64,000 nt of DNA from Blautia hansenii DSM 20583 (GCF_002222595.2 NZ_CP022413.2:132501-196500), one strand, 5' to 3'; shown: positions 19,574 through 29,421, counted from the first letter of the stretch. The notes: generated by a model not told the origin, from the letters alone. Numbers and translations: made by a program.

Positions 19574-20577
19574 TTGATAAAATTCTTTGTTATCTGTTAT
19601 AATGAATGTTATAGAATTCCTCTGCAAAATGGAGGAAAAGTATGAATACATTACTAAAAAATCTTACAATCAAAAATAACTTTATGTTTGCAGCAGTGAT
19701 GTCGGACAAGGAGAACTGCAAAGGTTTTTTGGAACGTGCACTTTCGATGAAAATTGACCATGTGGAAATCAGTACAGAGAAAAATATCGTCTACCATCCG
19801 GAGTACAAAGGTGTGCGATTAGACGTTTATGCAAAGGATGAAAAGAATACCCGCTATAATATAGAGATGCAGGTACTAAAGCAGCCTGCATTGGGACGCA
19901 GAAGCCGTTATTACCAAAGCCAGATGGATATGGAGCTTTTGGCAAAGGGATGTGAATATGAAGAACTTCCTGACAGCTATGTGATTTTCTTATGTGACTT
20001 TGATCCTTTTGGTGAAGGGAAATACCGATATACTTTTCGCACAGCTTGTGAGGAAACTAAAAAAGTATCTTTAAAAGACGGACGCTGTATCATGTTCCTA
20101 AATACCTGCGGAGAAGATGAACAAGATGTGCCAAAAGAGCTGGTTTCTTTTCTGAGATTTGTACATGCAGACTTAAAAGAAAGTCAGAAGGATTTTCAAG
20201 ATGATTATGTAAGACAAGTGCAGAAATCAGTCACCCATATCAAGGGGAGCAGGGAAATGGAGGAGAGATTTATGCTTTTGGAATTATTGATGAAAGATGA
20301 ACGCAGAGAGGGAAGAAAAGAGGGGAGGAAAGAAGGATTAAAAGCTGCAATAGAGATGCTTCAGATGGTTTTATCCAAATTCGGACAATTACCGGACAGC
20401 CTTTTGGAAACATTATATGAACAGGAAGACATAGAAGTAATTAAAAACTGGATGGAGATAGCTTTGAGAGCACAGTCCTTAGACGATTTCATTTCTAAAA
20501 TGTAGTATCTAAATCATATCTCATGTAAAAATTAAGTCAAAAATACCCGTAAATCTTTTAAATTGAGGTTTACGGGA
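19574..20577 (+). repeat. Direct repeat, copy 1 (Rpn nuclease unit)
   Basis: The unit contains promoter, gene and terminator of an Rpn-type gene and is repeated at 28360-29377 at high identity, in the same orientation. The promoter is TTGATA (19574-19579) and TATAAT (19598-19603), 18 bp apart; the terminator hairpin CCCGTAAA/TTTACGGG lies at about 20546-20576. No terminal inverted repeats or target-site duplications are evident. Confidence 0.8.
19642..20505 (+). CDS. Rpn family recombination-promoting nuclease / PD-(D/E)XK transposase-like protein (copy 1)
   Basis: A 287-residue protein of the Rpn/transposase_31 family, whose members are DNA endonucleases that stimulate RecA-independent recombination. 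The PD-(D/E)XK core is visible as VRLDVYAKDE followed by YNIEMQV, giving the D and ExQ metal-binding residues. A basic repeat, RREGRKEGRKEG, near residue 220 precedes a divergent C-terminal helical tail. It is nearly identical to the copy at 28428 through its first 220 residues. An Rpn pair flanking a transport locus suggests local duplication or recombination. Confidence 0.85.
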   Translation: MNTLLKNLTIKNNFMFAAVMSDKENCKGFLERALSMKIDHVEISTEKNIVYHPEYKGVRLDVYAKDEKNTRYNIEMQVLKQPALGRRSRYYQSQMDMELLAKGCEYEELPDSYVIFLCDFDPFGEGKYRYTFRTACEETKKVSLKDGRCIMFLNTCGEDEQDVPKELVSFLRFVHADLKESQKDFQDDYVRQVQKSVTHIKGSREMEERFMLLELLMKDERREGRKEGRKEGLKAAIEMLQMVLSKFGQLPDSLLETLYEQEDIEVIKNWMEIALRAQSLDDFISKM

Positions 20578-20737
20578 AGATAAAACATTTCAACGCCATT
20601 TCAGGCAAAATTTCAAGAAAAGCAGAGGAATTCTATTATTACATTATTGTAAGAATATTGAAATGCAGTTGTAAGCTATAAGCGGTATAATTGAAAGAAA
20701 TATAAAAGCTTCAATATTCAATAGAGGGGGTGTTTTT

Positions 20738-23368
20738 TTGAAAAATGACTATTTATTTTCCATGGCTATTGATGAAATAAGGGGGAGAAAAAGAAGCAGT
20801 TTTTTGATTTTCTTTGTATTATTTCTGAGCTTTACCTGTGCCATGATTTCTCTTTCTCTTACAGAAAGTGTGGATAAAACAAATGAAGAATGTAGATATG
20901 ATACTTATGGTATATGGGAAGGTGCAGTTTTAAATGTAAACGAGAGGGAGCTGAATTTTTTAGGGCAGATACCTTTTATTCAAGAAAGAGGAATGGCGCA
21001 ATGCTATGGAAAAATTGCGGGAAACAGTGGGATAGGTACAGTGGATGAACACCTTTGGAAGATGGGAAGACTAGGGTTAAATAGCGGAAGACTTCCGAAA
21101 TCCGGTGATGAAGTTGCAGTAGAAGCAGATGTTCTTAGTGCGCTGGGCTATGATTATGATCTGGGACAAAAGATAGATTTGACAGTTTCTGTACCTGCTC
21201 AATATTTAGATGAACAGAAGCAGGAAGAAGATGCTTTTCCTTCTATTCAAGTGACCAAAACTTACACTCTTTGTGGCGTTTTAAAAGAATACACAAACCT
21301 TTGGGAAGCAGGGAGAAAAGCGACATTAAACAGTGCAATTCTCACAGAAAAGGGTGCACAGGAGCTTCTTTTGGAGGCAAAAACCAAGCAGGAGGAAATG
21401 GTGCCATTACCGCCTGAAAAGAACTGCTTTTTCACTATGAAAAACCATGATACTTCTAAAATTTGTGAGATTAATGAGGGATTGAAACAGGAAGACGCAG
21501 AAATTCAACAGGAAGTTCTTATAAACACATACGCATACCCTGATGTACAGCAGATGGAGAAAAAGCAACTGTTTCATTGGGCAATTTTTATAGTGTCACT
21601 TGTTGCGATTGTGTGTCTTTATATGTTGCAGGTGCGCAGGCAAGTATATCAGATTGCTCTCTTTCGAAGCATTGGAATTACAAAGAAGCAATTACGAATT
21701 TTGATTTTTTTCGAGACAGCTCTGCTTGGCTTTCCGGCAGCAATATTGGGGAGCATTACAGGGGCATTGGGGACATGGTGTTTGGTAAGAGTTTTACTGA
21801 GACAGAAAGACGCAGTCTTTGTTTTAGATATACCGGTTGTTTCTCTTGTGTTATTTTTTACTTTGTGGATTATCGCTCTTGCAGGTATGAGGATTTTGGT
21901 ATTACAAATGGCATTAAAACAGCCTCTTACAGGAAGATTTGAAATTCAGCAGGTAAAAAAGCAGAAGGTAAACAGGATGAAAGGTGTGTTATTGGCAGGA
22001 TTATCGGTGGCTATGGCAGGTATTGTGATTTTTGTTTGTATGGAAACTTTTCCAATATTTTATAAAAGGGAAATAAACGAAAAGTCACGTTCTTATAGTA
22101 TCAATGCACTGGAAAATCCATTTGCCTGTATTCCAAAGGAAGAACTTTCTAATATAAAAACAATACCGGGAGTCAGTAAGATAGATGCACGGTTGGCTGA
22201 GAATTGCGAATTGCGTTTTGAGGCTATGGAAGAAAATGATTTTTTTCAGGCAGTCAGAGAAAATTCTGAAGATACACAGCCGGTATTACTAAATATGATA
22301 GATGGCGCAGGAAATAAAAAAATTATTGATTATCCAAACGGATTAGGGGTATCTATCTATGGGATACCAGAGGAACGAATGGAAACTTTACCGCACGCAG
22401 AACAAGTAAACAAAGAAGCTTTTCGTCAAGGGAAACAAGTTATTATTATATTTTCCACAGATGTAGATGGTAATCTTGTGTATGGAGGGAAGTCTTATAC
22501 AGAAGCAGGAATAAAAGCAGGTGATGAGATTGAGCTGAATTTTTATGGTTTTCCAGTAGGGGAAAGAATAGAAAGAAAGGCGAGTGATGTATCAATAGTC
22601 GGAAATATGACAGCAAAAGTAGGAGCTGTTATAAAAGTAAATAGGGAGAAGTCAGCTTATGATCCGTTGTTATTTACAGGAAAACCGTATATGGTGTTAT
22701 GTTCTTATGAGAGCCTAAAGGAAACCTTGGAAAATGCAAAAGAGGGTTACGAGCTGGGATTTAATAAAACCGGTACGGAATTAGGTTATAATTCTTTAGA
22801 TATTTATACATCAGAAAGTGCAGGATATTTATCTACGGATTTTATTGTGGCAGATTTATGTGAGCAGTATGAAATGAATTTACGCAATGAGCGTGAAATG
22901 ATAACGGCGTCTGTACAGGAAGCAGAACGTGAATTTTTCTTGCTGTTTTTTGGAGGAGTGTGCATTATATTGATTTTACTTCTTACAGTTTGTAATATTC
23001 TGGCTTTTGATTATGAAAATCAGAAACGTAAAATAGGAGTTTTAAAAGCACTGGGAATGTCAAAAAGACAGCTTCAAAATAGACTAAGAAGAAATTCTTT
23101 GAAAACAGCAGTTTTTTCTGTTCTTTGCGGTTGGGGTGTATATGGAGTCTGGATTTTGGGGAATGTGTGGAAACAGCAGAGGTATTTGCAGCAAGAATTT
23201 CAGGAAATGCGCAGCTTTTCTCAAGTTTTACAGCAGCAAATAGAAGGAATGAAAATTTTCGGAATAGGAGGATTTGAGGCGTTTTGGATTAGCGCAGCAG
23301 CATTTTTAGCAGTATTTTTAATGTTATATTTACCGAAGCGCAGGTTGAAAAACGCAAAGCTTTTTTGA
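20738..23368 (+). CDS. FtsX-type ABC transporter permease (first paralogue)
   Basis: An 876-residue permease of the MacB/FtsX/BceB class. It starts at a TTG with GAGGGGG upstream. One membrane segment at about 20-42 is followed by a large external region, then a cluster of three near 280-395 with the FtsX motif YQIALFRSIGITKKQLRILI. The arrangement is repeated in the second half, ending with segments near 735-870 that carry KIGVLKALGMSKRQL. It is clearly related to the permease at 25113: both open with a similar MKN...FLxxFLL segment and share the DTYG box. The only ATPase of the locus lies at 27682. Such systems often sense or remove membrane-active peptides; that is inference. Confidence 0.85.
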   Translation: MKNDYLFSMAIDEIRGRKRSSFLIFFVLFLSFTCAMISLSLTESVDKTNEECRYDTYGIWEGAVLNVNERELNFLGQIPFIQERGMAQCYGKIAGNSGIGTVDEHLWKMGRLGLNSGRLPKSGDEVAVEADVLSALGYDYDLGQKIDLTVSVPAQYLDEQKQEEDAFPSIQVTKTYTLCGVLKEYTNLWEAGRKATLNSAILTEKGAQELLLEAKTKQEEMVPLPPEKNCFFTMKNHDTSKICEINEGLKQEDAEIQQEVLINTYAYPDVQQMEKKQLFHWAIFIVSLVAIVCLYMLQVRRQVYQIALFRSIGITKKQLRILIFFETALLGFPAAILGSITGALGTWCLVRVLLRQKDAVFVLDIPVVSLVLFFTLWIIALAGMRILVLQMALKQPLTGRFEIQQVKKQKVNRMKGVLLAGLSVAMAGIVIFVCMETFPIFYKREINEKSRSYSINALENPFACIPKEELSNIKTIPGVSKIDARLAENCELRFEAMEENDFFQAVRENSEDTQPVLLNMIDGAGNKKIIDYPNGLGVSIYGIPEERMETLPHAEQVNKEAFRQGKQVIIIFSTDVDGNLVYGGKSYTEAGIKAGDEIELNFYGFPVGERIERKASDVSIVGNMTAKVGAVIKVNREKSAYDPLLFTGKPYMVLCSYESLKETLENAKEGYELGFNKTGTELGYNSLDIYTSESAGYLSTDFIVADLCEQYEMNLRNEREMITASVQEAEREFFLLFFGGVCIILILLLTVCNILAFDYENQKRKIGVLKALGMSKRQLQNRLRRNSLKTAVFSVLCGWGVYGVWILGNVWKQQRYLQQEFQEMRSFSQVLQQQIEGMKIFGIGGFEAFWISAAAFLAVFLMLYLPKRRLKNAKLF

Positions 23369-23407
23369 TATAATGCTTACAAGAATTTTGATTTACAGAG
23401 GTCTAAA

Positions 23408-24109
23408 ATGAAGTTTCATATTTTGATTACAGAAGACGATGAAAATGTTGCAAACGGTTTGTCAGATATTTTGAAAAGCTATGGTTATCAAGTGTCTGTA
23501 TCAGATAACAGTGCAGATACCATAGAGATTTTAAACAGAGAAAATATTGCTCTTGTAATTTTGGACGTTTGTCTCGGTGAGGATAGTGGATATGATTTAT
23601 GTAAAAAAATCAGAGAGTTTTCGGATGTTCCTATTCTTTTTCTCACAGGCTGCAGCAGCGAATTAGAGCTTATACGGGGATTTCAGGTTGGGGGAGATGA
23701 CTATGTTACAAAGCCTTTCCGTATGCAGGAATTGCTGGTGCGTATTCAGGCAATTCTTCGCCGTTCTTCCTTAAATAAGGGGGAATATTATCAAAGCGGA
23801 GAGTTGTATTATAATCATTTTACACACCAGATGATAAAAGGAAAAGAAGCGCTTCCCCTTACTTCCGTGGAATTGAAGATTGCCGTGTTGTTATTGAAAA
23901 GCTGGCCGAATACCATTACCAGAAAGGACTTGCTTTACCATGTGTGGGATAATGATTTTCAGTTTGTGGAGGAAAATACATTGAATGTAAATGTCAGTCG
24001 TTTACGGGATAAACTGGGGACTTTTGAGGAAGCACCCTACATTACAACCATACGTGGGGTGGGTTATCGCTGGGCAGTGTCGGTAAAGAGGTATCAGAAA
24101 CCATGCTGA
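23408..24109 (+). CDS. OmpR/PhoB-family response regulator
   Basis: A 233-residue two-component regulator. The receiver domain (1-118) has the acidic pair Asp10-Asp11, phospho-acceptor Asp53 in LVILDVCLGEDSG, and the conserved Lys in VTKPF. A winged-helix DNA-binding domain (about 130-228) ends with VNVSRLRDKLG and TTIRGVGYRW. It lies 39 bp after the permease and overlaps the kinase gene by 7 bp, so the pair is translated together and very probably regulates this transport locus. Confidence 0.95.
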   Translation: MKFHILITEDDENVANGLSDILKSYGYQVSVSDNSADTIEILNRENIALVILDVCLGEDSGYDLCKKIREFSDVPILFLTGCSSELELIRGFQVGGDDYVTKPFRMQELLVRIQAILRRSSLNKGEYYQSGELYYNHFTHQMIKGKEALPLTSVELKIAVLLLKSWPNTITRKDLLYHVWDNDFQFVEENTLNVNVSRLRDKLGTFEEAPYITTIRGVGYRWAVSVKRYQKPC

Positions 24110-25059
24110 CAATAGTTTGTTTTATTATAGCGTGTATCAGTACCATTACTGCCATTTTTTTCTTTAGAAAAAGCAGAAAAATGGAAGATAATATTAGACA
24201 GGCAGAAGCAGATATCAGCCACTTCCTTTTATATCCTGAAAAGGTAAATAAAAAGTCTTTGGAGGAAGGTGTTTGCTTCAATCTACTCAATCAGGTTCGT
24301 GAGCTGGAGGAACAGCTTCTTCATGAAAGATATCAGAAAAAGCAAAAGGAAAGCTATACAAACAGTTTTATCGAAAATATGGCGCATCAGATGAAAACAT
24401 CGGTCACAGCTTTACAGATACGTCTTGATTTGGCTGATTTTCATACCAAAACAGAGGAGGAAAAAGCAGCTTTAAAAGAGGGGCAGAAATGTGTTACCCG
24501 CCTTACAGAGGAAATTGAAAGGGTTTTAAAATCCAGCCAACTGGCTGCCGGTAAGGTACTTATGGATTATGAGGAGCTGGATTTAGAAAAGCTGATAAGC
24601 GCTTGTATTGAGCGACTGGAAGTGATTGCACATAAGAGAAAAGTAAGCTTTGAGATGAAAGGGGAGCTTCCTAAAAAGTATTTTGGAGATGGTTTCTGGC
24701 TTATGCAGGCTTTTGAAAATCTTTTAAAAAATGCTGCCGAGCATACCAAAAAGGGCACAATAGTTTGGGTGAATTTGGAAGAAAAAGAAGGGGATATTAA
24801 GGTTTCTATATGTGATGAAGGAGAGGGAATTTCACCGGAAGAAATGCCAATCTTATTCCAGCGTTTTTGCCGTGGAACTTCCAGAAAAGCAGGATATGGT
24901 ATAGGGCTTAATATGGCACAGGATATTATAAAATCCCATCACGGAAGTATTTCCGTGAAGAATATTCAGGGGAAGGGCGCTTGTTTTCTTGTAAGTCTTC
25001 CAATGCTTTATGGCACAGAACCTTACAAAATCGTAAGGGAAAATGAGAGAAAACTGTAA
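24103..25059 (+). CDS. Sensor histidine kinase with minimal input domain
   Basis: A 318-residue kinase. Only one N-terminal membrane segment is visible (about 3-21); there is no extracellular sensor, HAMP or PAS domain. The H-box is NMAHQMKTSVTALQIRLDLA with His95, the N-box is FENLLKNAAEHTKKG, and the G-boxes are CDEGEGIS and GYGIGLNMA. Kinases with so little sensor usually receive their signal from a partner transporter, as in BceS-type systems. Two large FtsX permeases flank it here, which supports that reading by inference. Confidence 0.9.
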   Translation: MLTIVCFIIACISTITAIFFFRKSRKMEDNIRQAEADISHFLLYPEKVNKKSLEEGVCFNLLNQVRELEEQLLHERYQKKQKESYTNSFIENMAHQMKTSVTALQIRLDLADFHTKTEEEKAALKEGQKCVTRLTEEIERVLKSSQLAAGKVLMDYEELDLEKLISACIERLEVIAHKRKVSFEMKGELPKKYFGDGFWLMQAFENLLKNAAEHTKKGTIVWVNLEEKEGDIKVSICDEGEGISPEEMPILFQRFCRGTSRKAGYGIGLNMAQDIIKSHHGSISVKNIQGKGACFLVSLPMLYGTEPYKIVRENERKL

Positions 25060-25112
25060 GCTTTTCTTGTTATAATCTTTATATAGAAAGTAGCAGAGAG
25101 GGGCGTGGGAAT

Positions 25113-27662
25113 ATGAAAAATGAGTTGTTTTTTCTGGCGGTACAACGGATAAAAGGAACAAAGAGGAATAGTTTTCTGCTTGGGACTATTCTTCTTTGTT
25201 CCTTTGCGTTTACGGTAATTACGCTGGGAATTACAGACAGTTTGAATGAAACAAATGCACAATATAGGCTGGATACCTATGGTTCGTGGAAAACAGCAGT
25301 TTATAATGGTACTGAGAAGGAAAAAGAAGTTTTAAAAGAAAATTCTCTTTCCAAACAAGTTGGAACACTGCTATCTTATGGTAATATCGGAGGTCCAGAT
25401 ACCATCGGAACACCGGATGATGCTCTCATCGAGATGGGAAATCTGGAGCTTTTGGAAGGACGTTTTCCTGAAAAATCAGGAGAAATCGCTATGGAAGCCA
25501 GTCTGTTAAGTGCGCTAGGTTACGATTACGAGCTTAATCAAAAAATCGTAGTTAATTTCCAGAAGGATGTGGAAACATGGGTGGAGGCAGAGTTTACTCT
25601 TTGCGGTGTATTGAAACAATATTCTCATTTATGGAACTGTGAGGAAAACATCAGTCTTCCTGCCGCCTTTATTGTAAAAGAGGATGGGGAGAAACTACAG
25701 CCATTTCCTGCTTATCATTACTTTGTCACTTCTGAAGAAGAACAGGAGACTTTAACAGGTAGTATTCGGAGCACATTGGGGAAGAAAGAGAATGAAAATT
25801 TAAAGATTGTGGGTAACACATTTGCATATAATTCTTTATCAGAGAAAGCAGATTATTACCTTTATCTGGTATTGATTTTGCTTACTACGGTATTGGCAGT
25901 TGCTTGCGTTTATTTTGTGCAGATGCAGGAGCAGCTTCGTTCCATTGCCTTGTTTCGCAGTATCGGAGGCACAAAAAAGCAACTGATTGGACTTTTATTT
26001 TATGAAACAATGTGTATGGTTGTACCCTGCATTTGCTTAGGAACGATAATTGGAAGCGCAGGCTTGTGGGGGATTTTTAAGGTATTTATCAATGTAAGTT
26101 TTACGGATTTCCGAATTTCTATTCCGATTTTCGGATTTTTGGTTGTAACACTTTTATGGCTTGGATCTATCTTTTTCTGTTGTTTGCTGGTGCTTTATCT
26201 AGCTATGAAGCAGCCGTTAACGGGAAAAATTACCATGTCCGGAAAGATGGGAAAGCGTTACAGAAGTATAAAAAAAGCTTCTCTTACTTTGCTGGCAGGA
26301 ATGTTTTCCACAGTAATGTTATTTGTAATGATGGAGAGTATACCGGAGTTTTTTGAAAAGAGATGGGCAGAAAAGGAAAGCTCTTACAGGATAGATGCGG
26401 CAGAAAAAACAATCAGTGAAGAAGAAGTAAAAGTGTTGGAAGAACTGCCGGGAATAACCAAAGTTTTGCCCCATGGGGAAATGGTAGGAGAGTTGAGCTT
26501 TGACAATATGAAAAAAGTGCCTTTAGCATCAGCTTGTAAAGAAAATAAGAACAAAAATCAGCCTATTTTTATGGAACAGCAGAATGCAGACGGCACAATG
26601 GAATATATATGTTTTCCGCAGGGAATTGGCGTTCGTGTAATTGGTATTCAAAAGGAGTACTGGAAGGATTATTTTGATACAGACATTTCCGGATTTGACG
26701 AGAAAGCTTTTGAAGAAGGAAAAACAGCATTAGTTACTTTTGTTACAGAAGATGATGGAAAAATTACTTTTGACGGTACGGTGTATGAAGATACCGGTTT
26801 AGAAAAAGGAGATATCATAAACTTACGATTTTATGATAGAAACTCAGAGGATTTTCAAAATCCAAGTCTTGCATCGGAACATTCTTTGAAGCTTGCCGCA
26901 CAGCCTGTGAAACGGAAACTTCGAGAAGGGGCAGGGAAAGGATATATCGGAAGCTACAGAGCTCATTATAATATTTTAGTATCAGTTAATTTCATGCAGA
27001 AAGTGCTTGATGAAAGTAAAGATGCAGAAGTCAGCAGTCATTATACAGGAGGCGATATATACGGCGACAGTAGTGCAGAGATTTATACATCTGTAAATGC
27101 AAAATATCTTTCAACAGATTATCTGGTTGCTCAGACTGCAAAAGCTTATGGTACAACCTTGGATAATAATCGAGAAGAAGTGTCTGCACAGGTTCTTTCA
27201 CATTTGCAGAATTTGCTTCTTATCTGTGTCTGCGGAGGATGTATTGGACTTACACTGTTCTTACTTTTATGGAATTTGATTACACTTGCAGCCAGATATG
27301 AATGTAGAAAGTATGGAATTTTGCAGGCAATCGGTATGTCAAACAAGCAAATGTACATTGAAATTTTGAAAAAGGGAGCACTTACAGGTGTTTGTTCTCT
27401 ATTCTTAGCATTTTTCTTTTACGGCGTCTATTTTGTAATCAGAGAATGGCTGAGTGTAAGATATGTTATAGAAAATTTTGGAGATAATTATACGTTGAAA
27501 GAGGGAATACAGAGCACCTATTATTATTTAGAAATGTGCGGAGTCAGTCTTGAAGTATTTATTTTATTCATAGTTGCGATTTTGATTTTTTTCTTAATCC
27601 TGCTCTATTGGTGCAATCGAATTTTGACAAAAACAACATTGATGGAAAAGTTAAAACAATAA
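25113..27662 (+). CDS. FtsX-type ABC transporter permease (second paralogue)
   Basis: An 849-residue permease with the same plan as the first: one N-terminal segment (about 20-42), a large external domain, three membrane segments near 250-365 with RSIALFRSIGGTKKQL, a second external domain, and terminal segments with KYGILQAIGMSNKQM. It keeps the DTYG box and the SALGYDYEL motif seen in the first paralogue, so the two arose by duplication. GAGAGG precedes the ATG. The ATPase gene follows 19 bp later. Together they could form a heterodimeric permease. Confidence 0.87.
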   Translation: MKNELFFLAVQRIKGTKRNSFLLGTILLCSFAFTVITLGITDSLNETNAQYRLDTYGSWKTAVYNGTEKEKEVLKENSLSKQVGTLLSYGNIGGPDTIGTPDDALIEMGNLELLEGRFPEKSGEIAMEASLLSALGYDYELNQKIVVNFQKDVETWVEAEFTLCGVLKQYSHLWNCEENISLPAAFIVKEDGEKLQPFPAYHYFVTSEEEQETLTGSIRSTLGKKENENLKIVGNTFAYNSLSEKADYYLYLVLILLTTVLAVACVYFVQMQEQLRSIALFRSIGGTKKQLIGLLFYETMCMVVPCICLGTIIGSAGLWGIFKVFINVSFTDFRISIPIFGFLVVTLLWLGSIFFCCLLVLYLAMKQPLTGKITMSGKMGKRYRSIKKASLTLLAGMFSTVMLFVMMESIPEFFEKRWAEKESSYRIDAAEKTISEEEVKVLEELPGITKVLPHGEMVGELSFDNMKKVPLASACKENKNKNQPIFMEQQNADGTMEYICFPQGIGVRVIGIQKEYWKDYFDTDISGFDEKAFEEGKTALVTFVTEDDGKITFDGTVYEDTGLEKGDIINLRFYDRNSEDFQNPSLASEHSLKLAAQPVKRKLREGAGKGYIGSYRAHYNILVSVNFMQKVLDESKDAEVSSHYTGGDIYGDSSAEIYTSVNAKYLSTDYLVAQTAKAYGTTLDNNREEVSAQVLSHLQNLLLICVCGGCIGLTLFLLLWNLITLAARYECRKYGILQAIGMSNKQMYIEILKKGALTGVCSLFLAFFFYGVYFVIREWLSVRYVIENFGDNYTLKEGIQSTYYYLEMCGVSLEVFILFIVAILIFFLILLYWCNRILTKTTLMEKLKQ

Positions 27663-27681
27663 GGAAAAGGGGGAATTTTTT

Positions 27682-28350
27682 ATGGGAACTATTTTATCTG
27701 CAAAAAATATTTATAAAACATATAAGACATCTTCCGGTGATGTACCTGCACTTCGAGGTGTAAGTCTGGAGGTGGAGAAGGGAATGTTCTATGCCATTAT
27801 AGGAAAAAGCGGTTCAGGAAAATCTACACTTTTGCACACATTAAGCGGACTTGACCGTCCCACAAAGGGTGAAGTATTTATAAACGGAGAAAATCTTTAT
27901 CAGTATTCAGATGAGAAAATGGCGGTATTTCGCAGAAGGTATATGGGCTTTGTGTTTCAGCAGTTTAACTTATTGGACGAATTTAATGTATTAAATAATA
28001 TCTGTATGCCTTTGAAGTTAGACCAGAGAAAAGTAGATAAGCAATTTTTGGAGGAAGTGACAGGACTTTTAAGACTTGAGGATAAATTGAAGAAATATCC
28101 ATGTGAGCTTTCCGGTGGAGAACAACAAAGAGCAGCCATTGCCCGCTGTCTGTTGGCGAGACCGCAGATTATTTTTGCAGATGAACCTACGGGAAATTTG
28201 GATAAAAAGACAGGGGAAGATACGCTGGATTTATTGCAGCAGTGTTCGGAGCAGTTTGGACAGACTTTAATTGTAGTGACACATGATTTGGAAATTGCAA
28301 GACAGGCAGATGTAATCGTGCATATTGAGGATGGAAAAATAATTTTATAA
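27682..28350 (+). CDS. ABC transporter ATP-binding protein (MacB/LolD/BceA type)
   Basis: A 222-residue ATPase. Walker A is GKSGSGKS (41-48), the Q-loop is FVFQQFNLL, the signature is LSGGEQQRAAIARCLL and Walker B is IIFADEPTGNLD; the switch His is in VVTHDLEIARQ. The FQQFNLL and GNLD forms are typical of ATPases that pair with FtsX-type permeases. It is the only ATPase in this operon, so it probably drives both paralogous permeases. The Rpn copy 2 promoter starts 10 bp after its stop. Confidence 0.95.
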   Translation: MGTILSAKNIYKTYKTSSGDVPALRGVSLEVEKGMFYAIIGKSGSGKSTLLHTLSGLDRPTKGEVFINGENLYQYSDEKMAVFRRRYMGFVFQQFNLLDEFNVLNNICMPLKLDQRKVDKQFLEEVTGLLRLEDKLKKYPCELSGGEQQRAAIARCLLARPQIIFADEPTGNLDKKTGEDTLDLLQQCSEQFGQTLIVVTHDLEIARQADVIVHIEDGKIIL

Positions 28351-28359
28351 TTTGAGTTA

Positions 28360-29377
28360 TTGATAAAATTCTTCGCCGTCTGTTATAATGGATGTTATAG
28401 AATTCCTCTGTAAAGTGGAGGAAGAACATGAATACATTATTAAAAAATCTTACAATCAAAAATAACTTTATGTTTGCAGCAGTGATGTCGGACGAAGAAA
28501 ACTGCAAAGGTTTTTTGGAACGTGCGCTTTCTATGAAAATTGACCGTGTAGAAATCAATACAGAGAAAAATATTGTCTATCATCCGGAGTATAAAGGTGT
28601 GCGGTTAGACGTCTATGCGAAAGATGAAAATAATACCCGCTATAATATAGAAATGCAGGTGCTAAAGCAGTCTGCTTTGGGGCGCAGAAGTCGTTATTAT
28701 CAAAGCCAGATGGATATGGAGCTTTTGGCAAAAGGGTGTGAATATGCAGAGCTTCCCGACAGCTATGTGATTTTCTTATGTGACTTTGATCCTTTTGGTG
28801 AAAGGAAATACCGATATACTTTTCGCACAGCTTGTGAGGAAACTAAAAAGGTATCGTTAAAAGACGGACGCTGTATCATGTTCCTAAATACCTGTGGAGA
28901 AGATGAACAAGATGTGCCAAAGGAGCTGGTTTCTTTTCTGAGATTTGTGCATGCAGACTTAAAAGAAAGTCAGACGGACTTTCAGGATGATTATGTAAGA
29001 CAAGTGCAGAAATCAGTCACCCATATCAAGGGGAGCAGAGAAATGGAGGAGAGATTTATGCTTTTGGAATTATTGATGCAAGATGAACGCAGAGAAGGGA
29101 GAAAAGAAGGTCGTAAGGAAGGCAGAAAAGCCGGAGAATTAGAAGGAGCACAAGAAATGCTCCAGATGGCATTAAACAGATTTGGAGAATTGTCGGAAAA
29201 TCTTCTGAAAACCCTGCATCAACAGCAGGATATAGAAGTAATCAGAAAGTGGATGGAAACAGCGTTACAGGCAGAGTCACTGGATGATTTCATTTCTAAA
29301 ATGTAATATCTAAATCATATCTAATTCAAAAATTAAATCAAAATACCCGTAAATCTCATAAATTGAGGTTTACGGGC
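28360..29377 (+). repeat. Direct repeat, copy 2 (Rpn nuclease unit)
   Basis: Second copy of the unit at 19574-20577, in the same orientation and 8.8 kb away. The promoter elements TTGATA (28360-28365) and TATAAT (28384-28389) again have an 18-bp spacer, and the CCCGTAAA/TTTACGGG terminator recurs near 29346-29376. Similarity starts and ends abruptly at these positions. Confidence 0.8.
28428..29306 (+). CDS. Rpn family recombination-promoting nuclease / PD-(D/E)XK transposase-like protein (copy 2)
   Basis: A 292-residue paralogue of the protein at 19642, differing at only about ten positions over the first 220 residues, including the intact VRLDVYAKDE and YNIEMQV catalytic segments. The basic repeat is longer (RREGRKEGRKEGRKAG), and the following helical tail is about 40% different before the two converge again at SLDDFISKM. 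The repeat therefore marks where the copies diverge. Both copies look translatable. Confidence 0.85.
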   Translation: MNTLLKNLTIKNNFMFAAVMSDEENCKGFLERALSMKIDRVEINTEKNIVYHPEYKGVRLDVYAKDENNTRYNIEMQVLKQSALGRRSRYYQSQMDMELLAKGCEYAELPDSYVIFLCDFDPFGERKYRYTFRTACEETKKVSLKDGRCIMFLNTCGEDEQDVPKELVSFLRFVHADLKESQTDFQDDYVRQVQKSVTHIKGSREMEERFMLLELLMQDERREGRKEGRKEGRKAGELEGAQEMLQMALNRFGELSENLLKTLHQQQDIEVIRKWMETALQAESLDDFISKM

Positions 29378-29421
29378 AAATAAAAACAATACAATATAAT
29401 ATAAGTATTTCATTAAAACAC

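Noticed and set aside
19574-29377. The two Rpn units considered as insertion sequences
   Set aside because: No terminal inverted repeats or target-site duplications are visible, and each copy has its own promoter and terminator like an ordinary gene.
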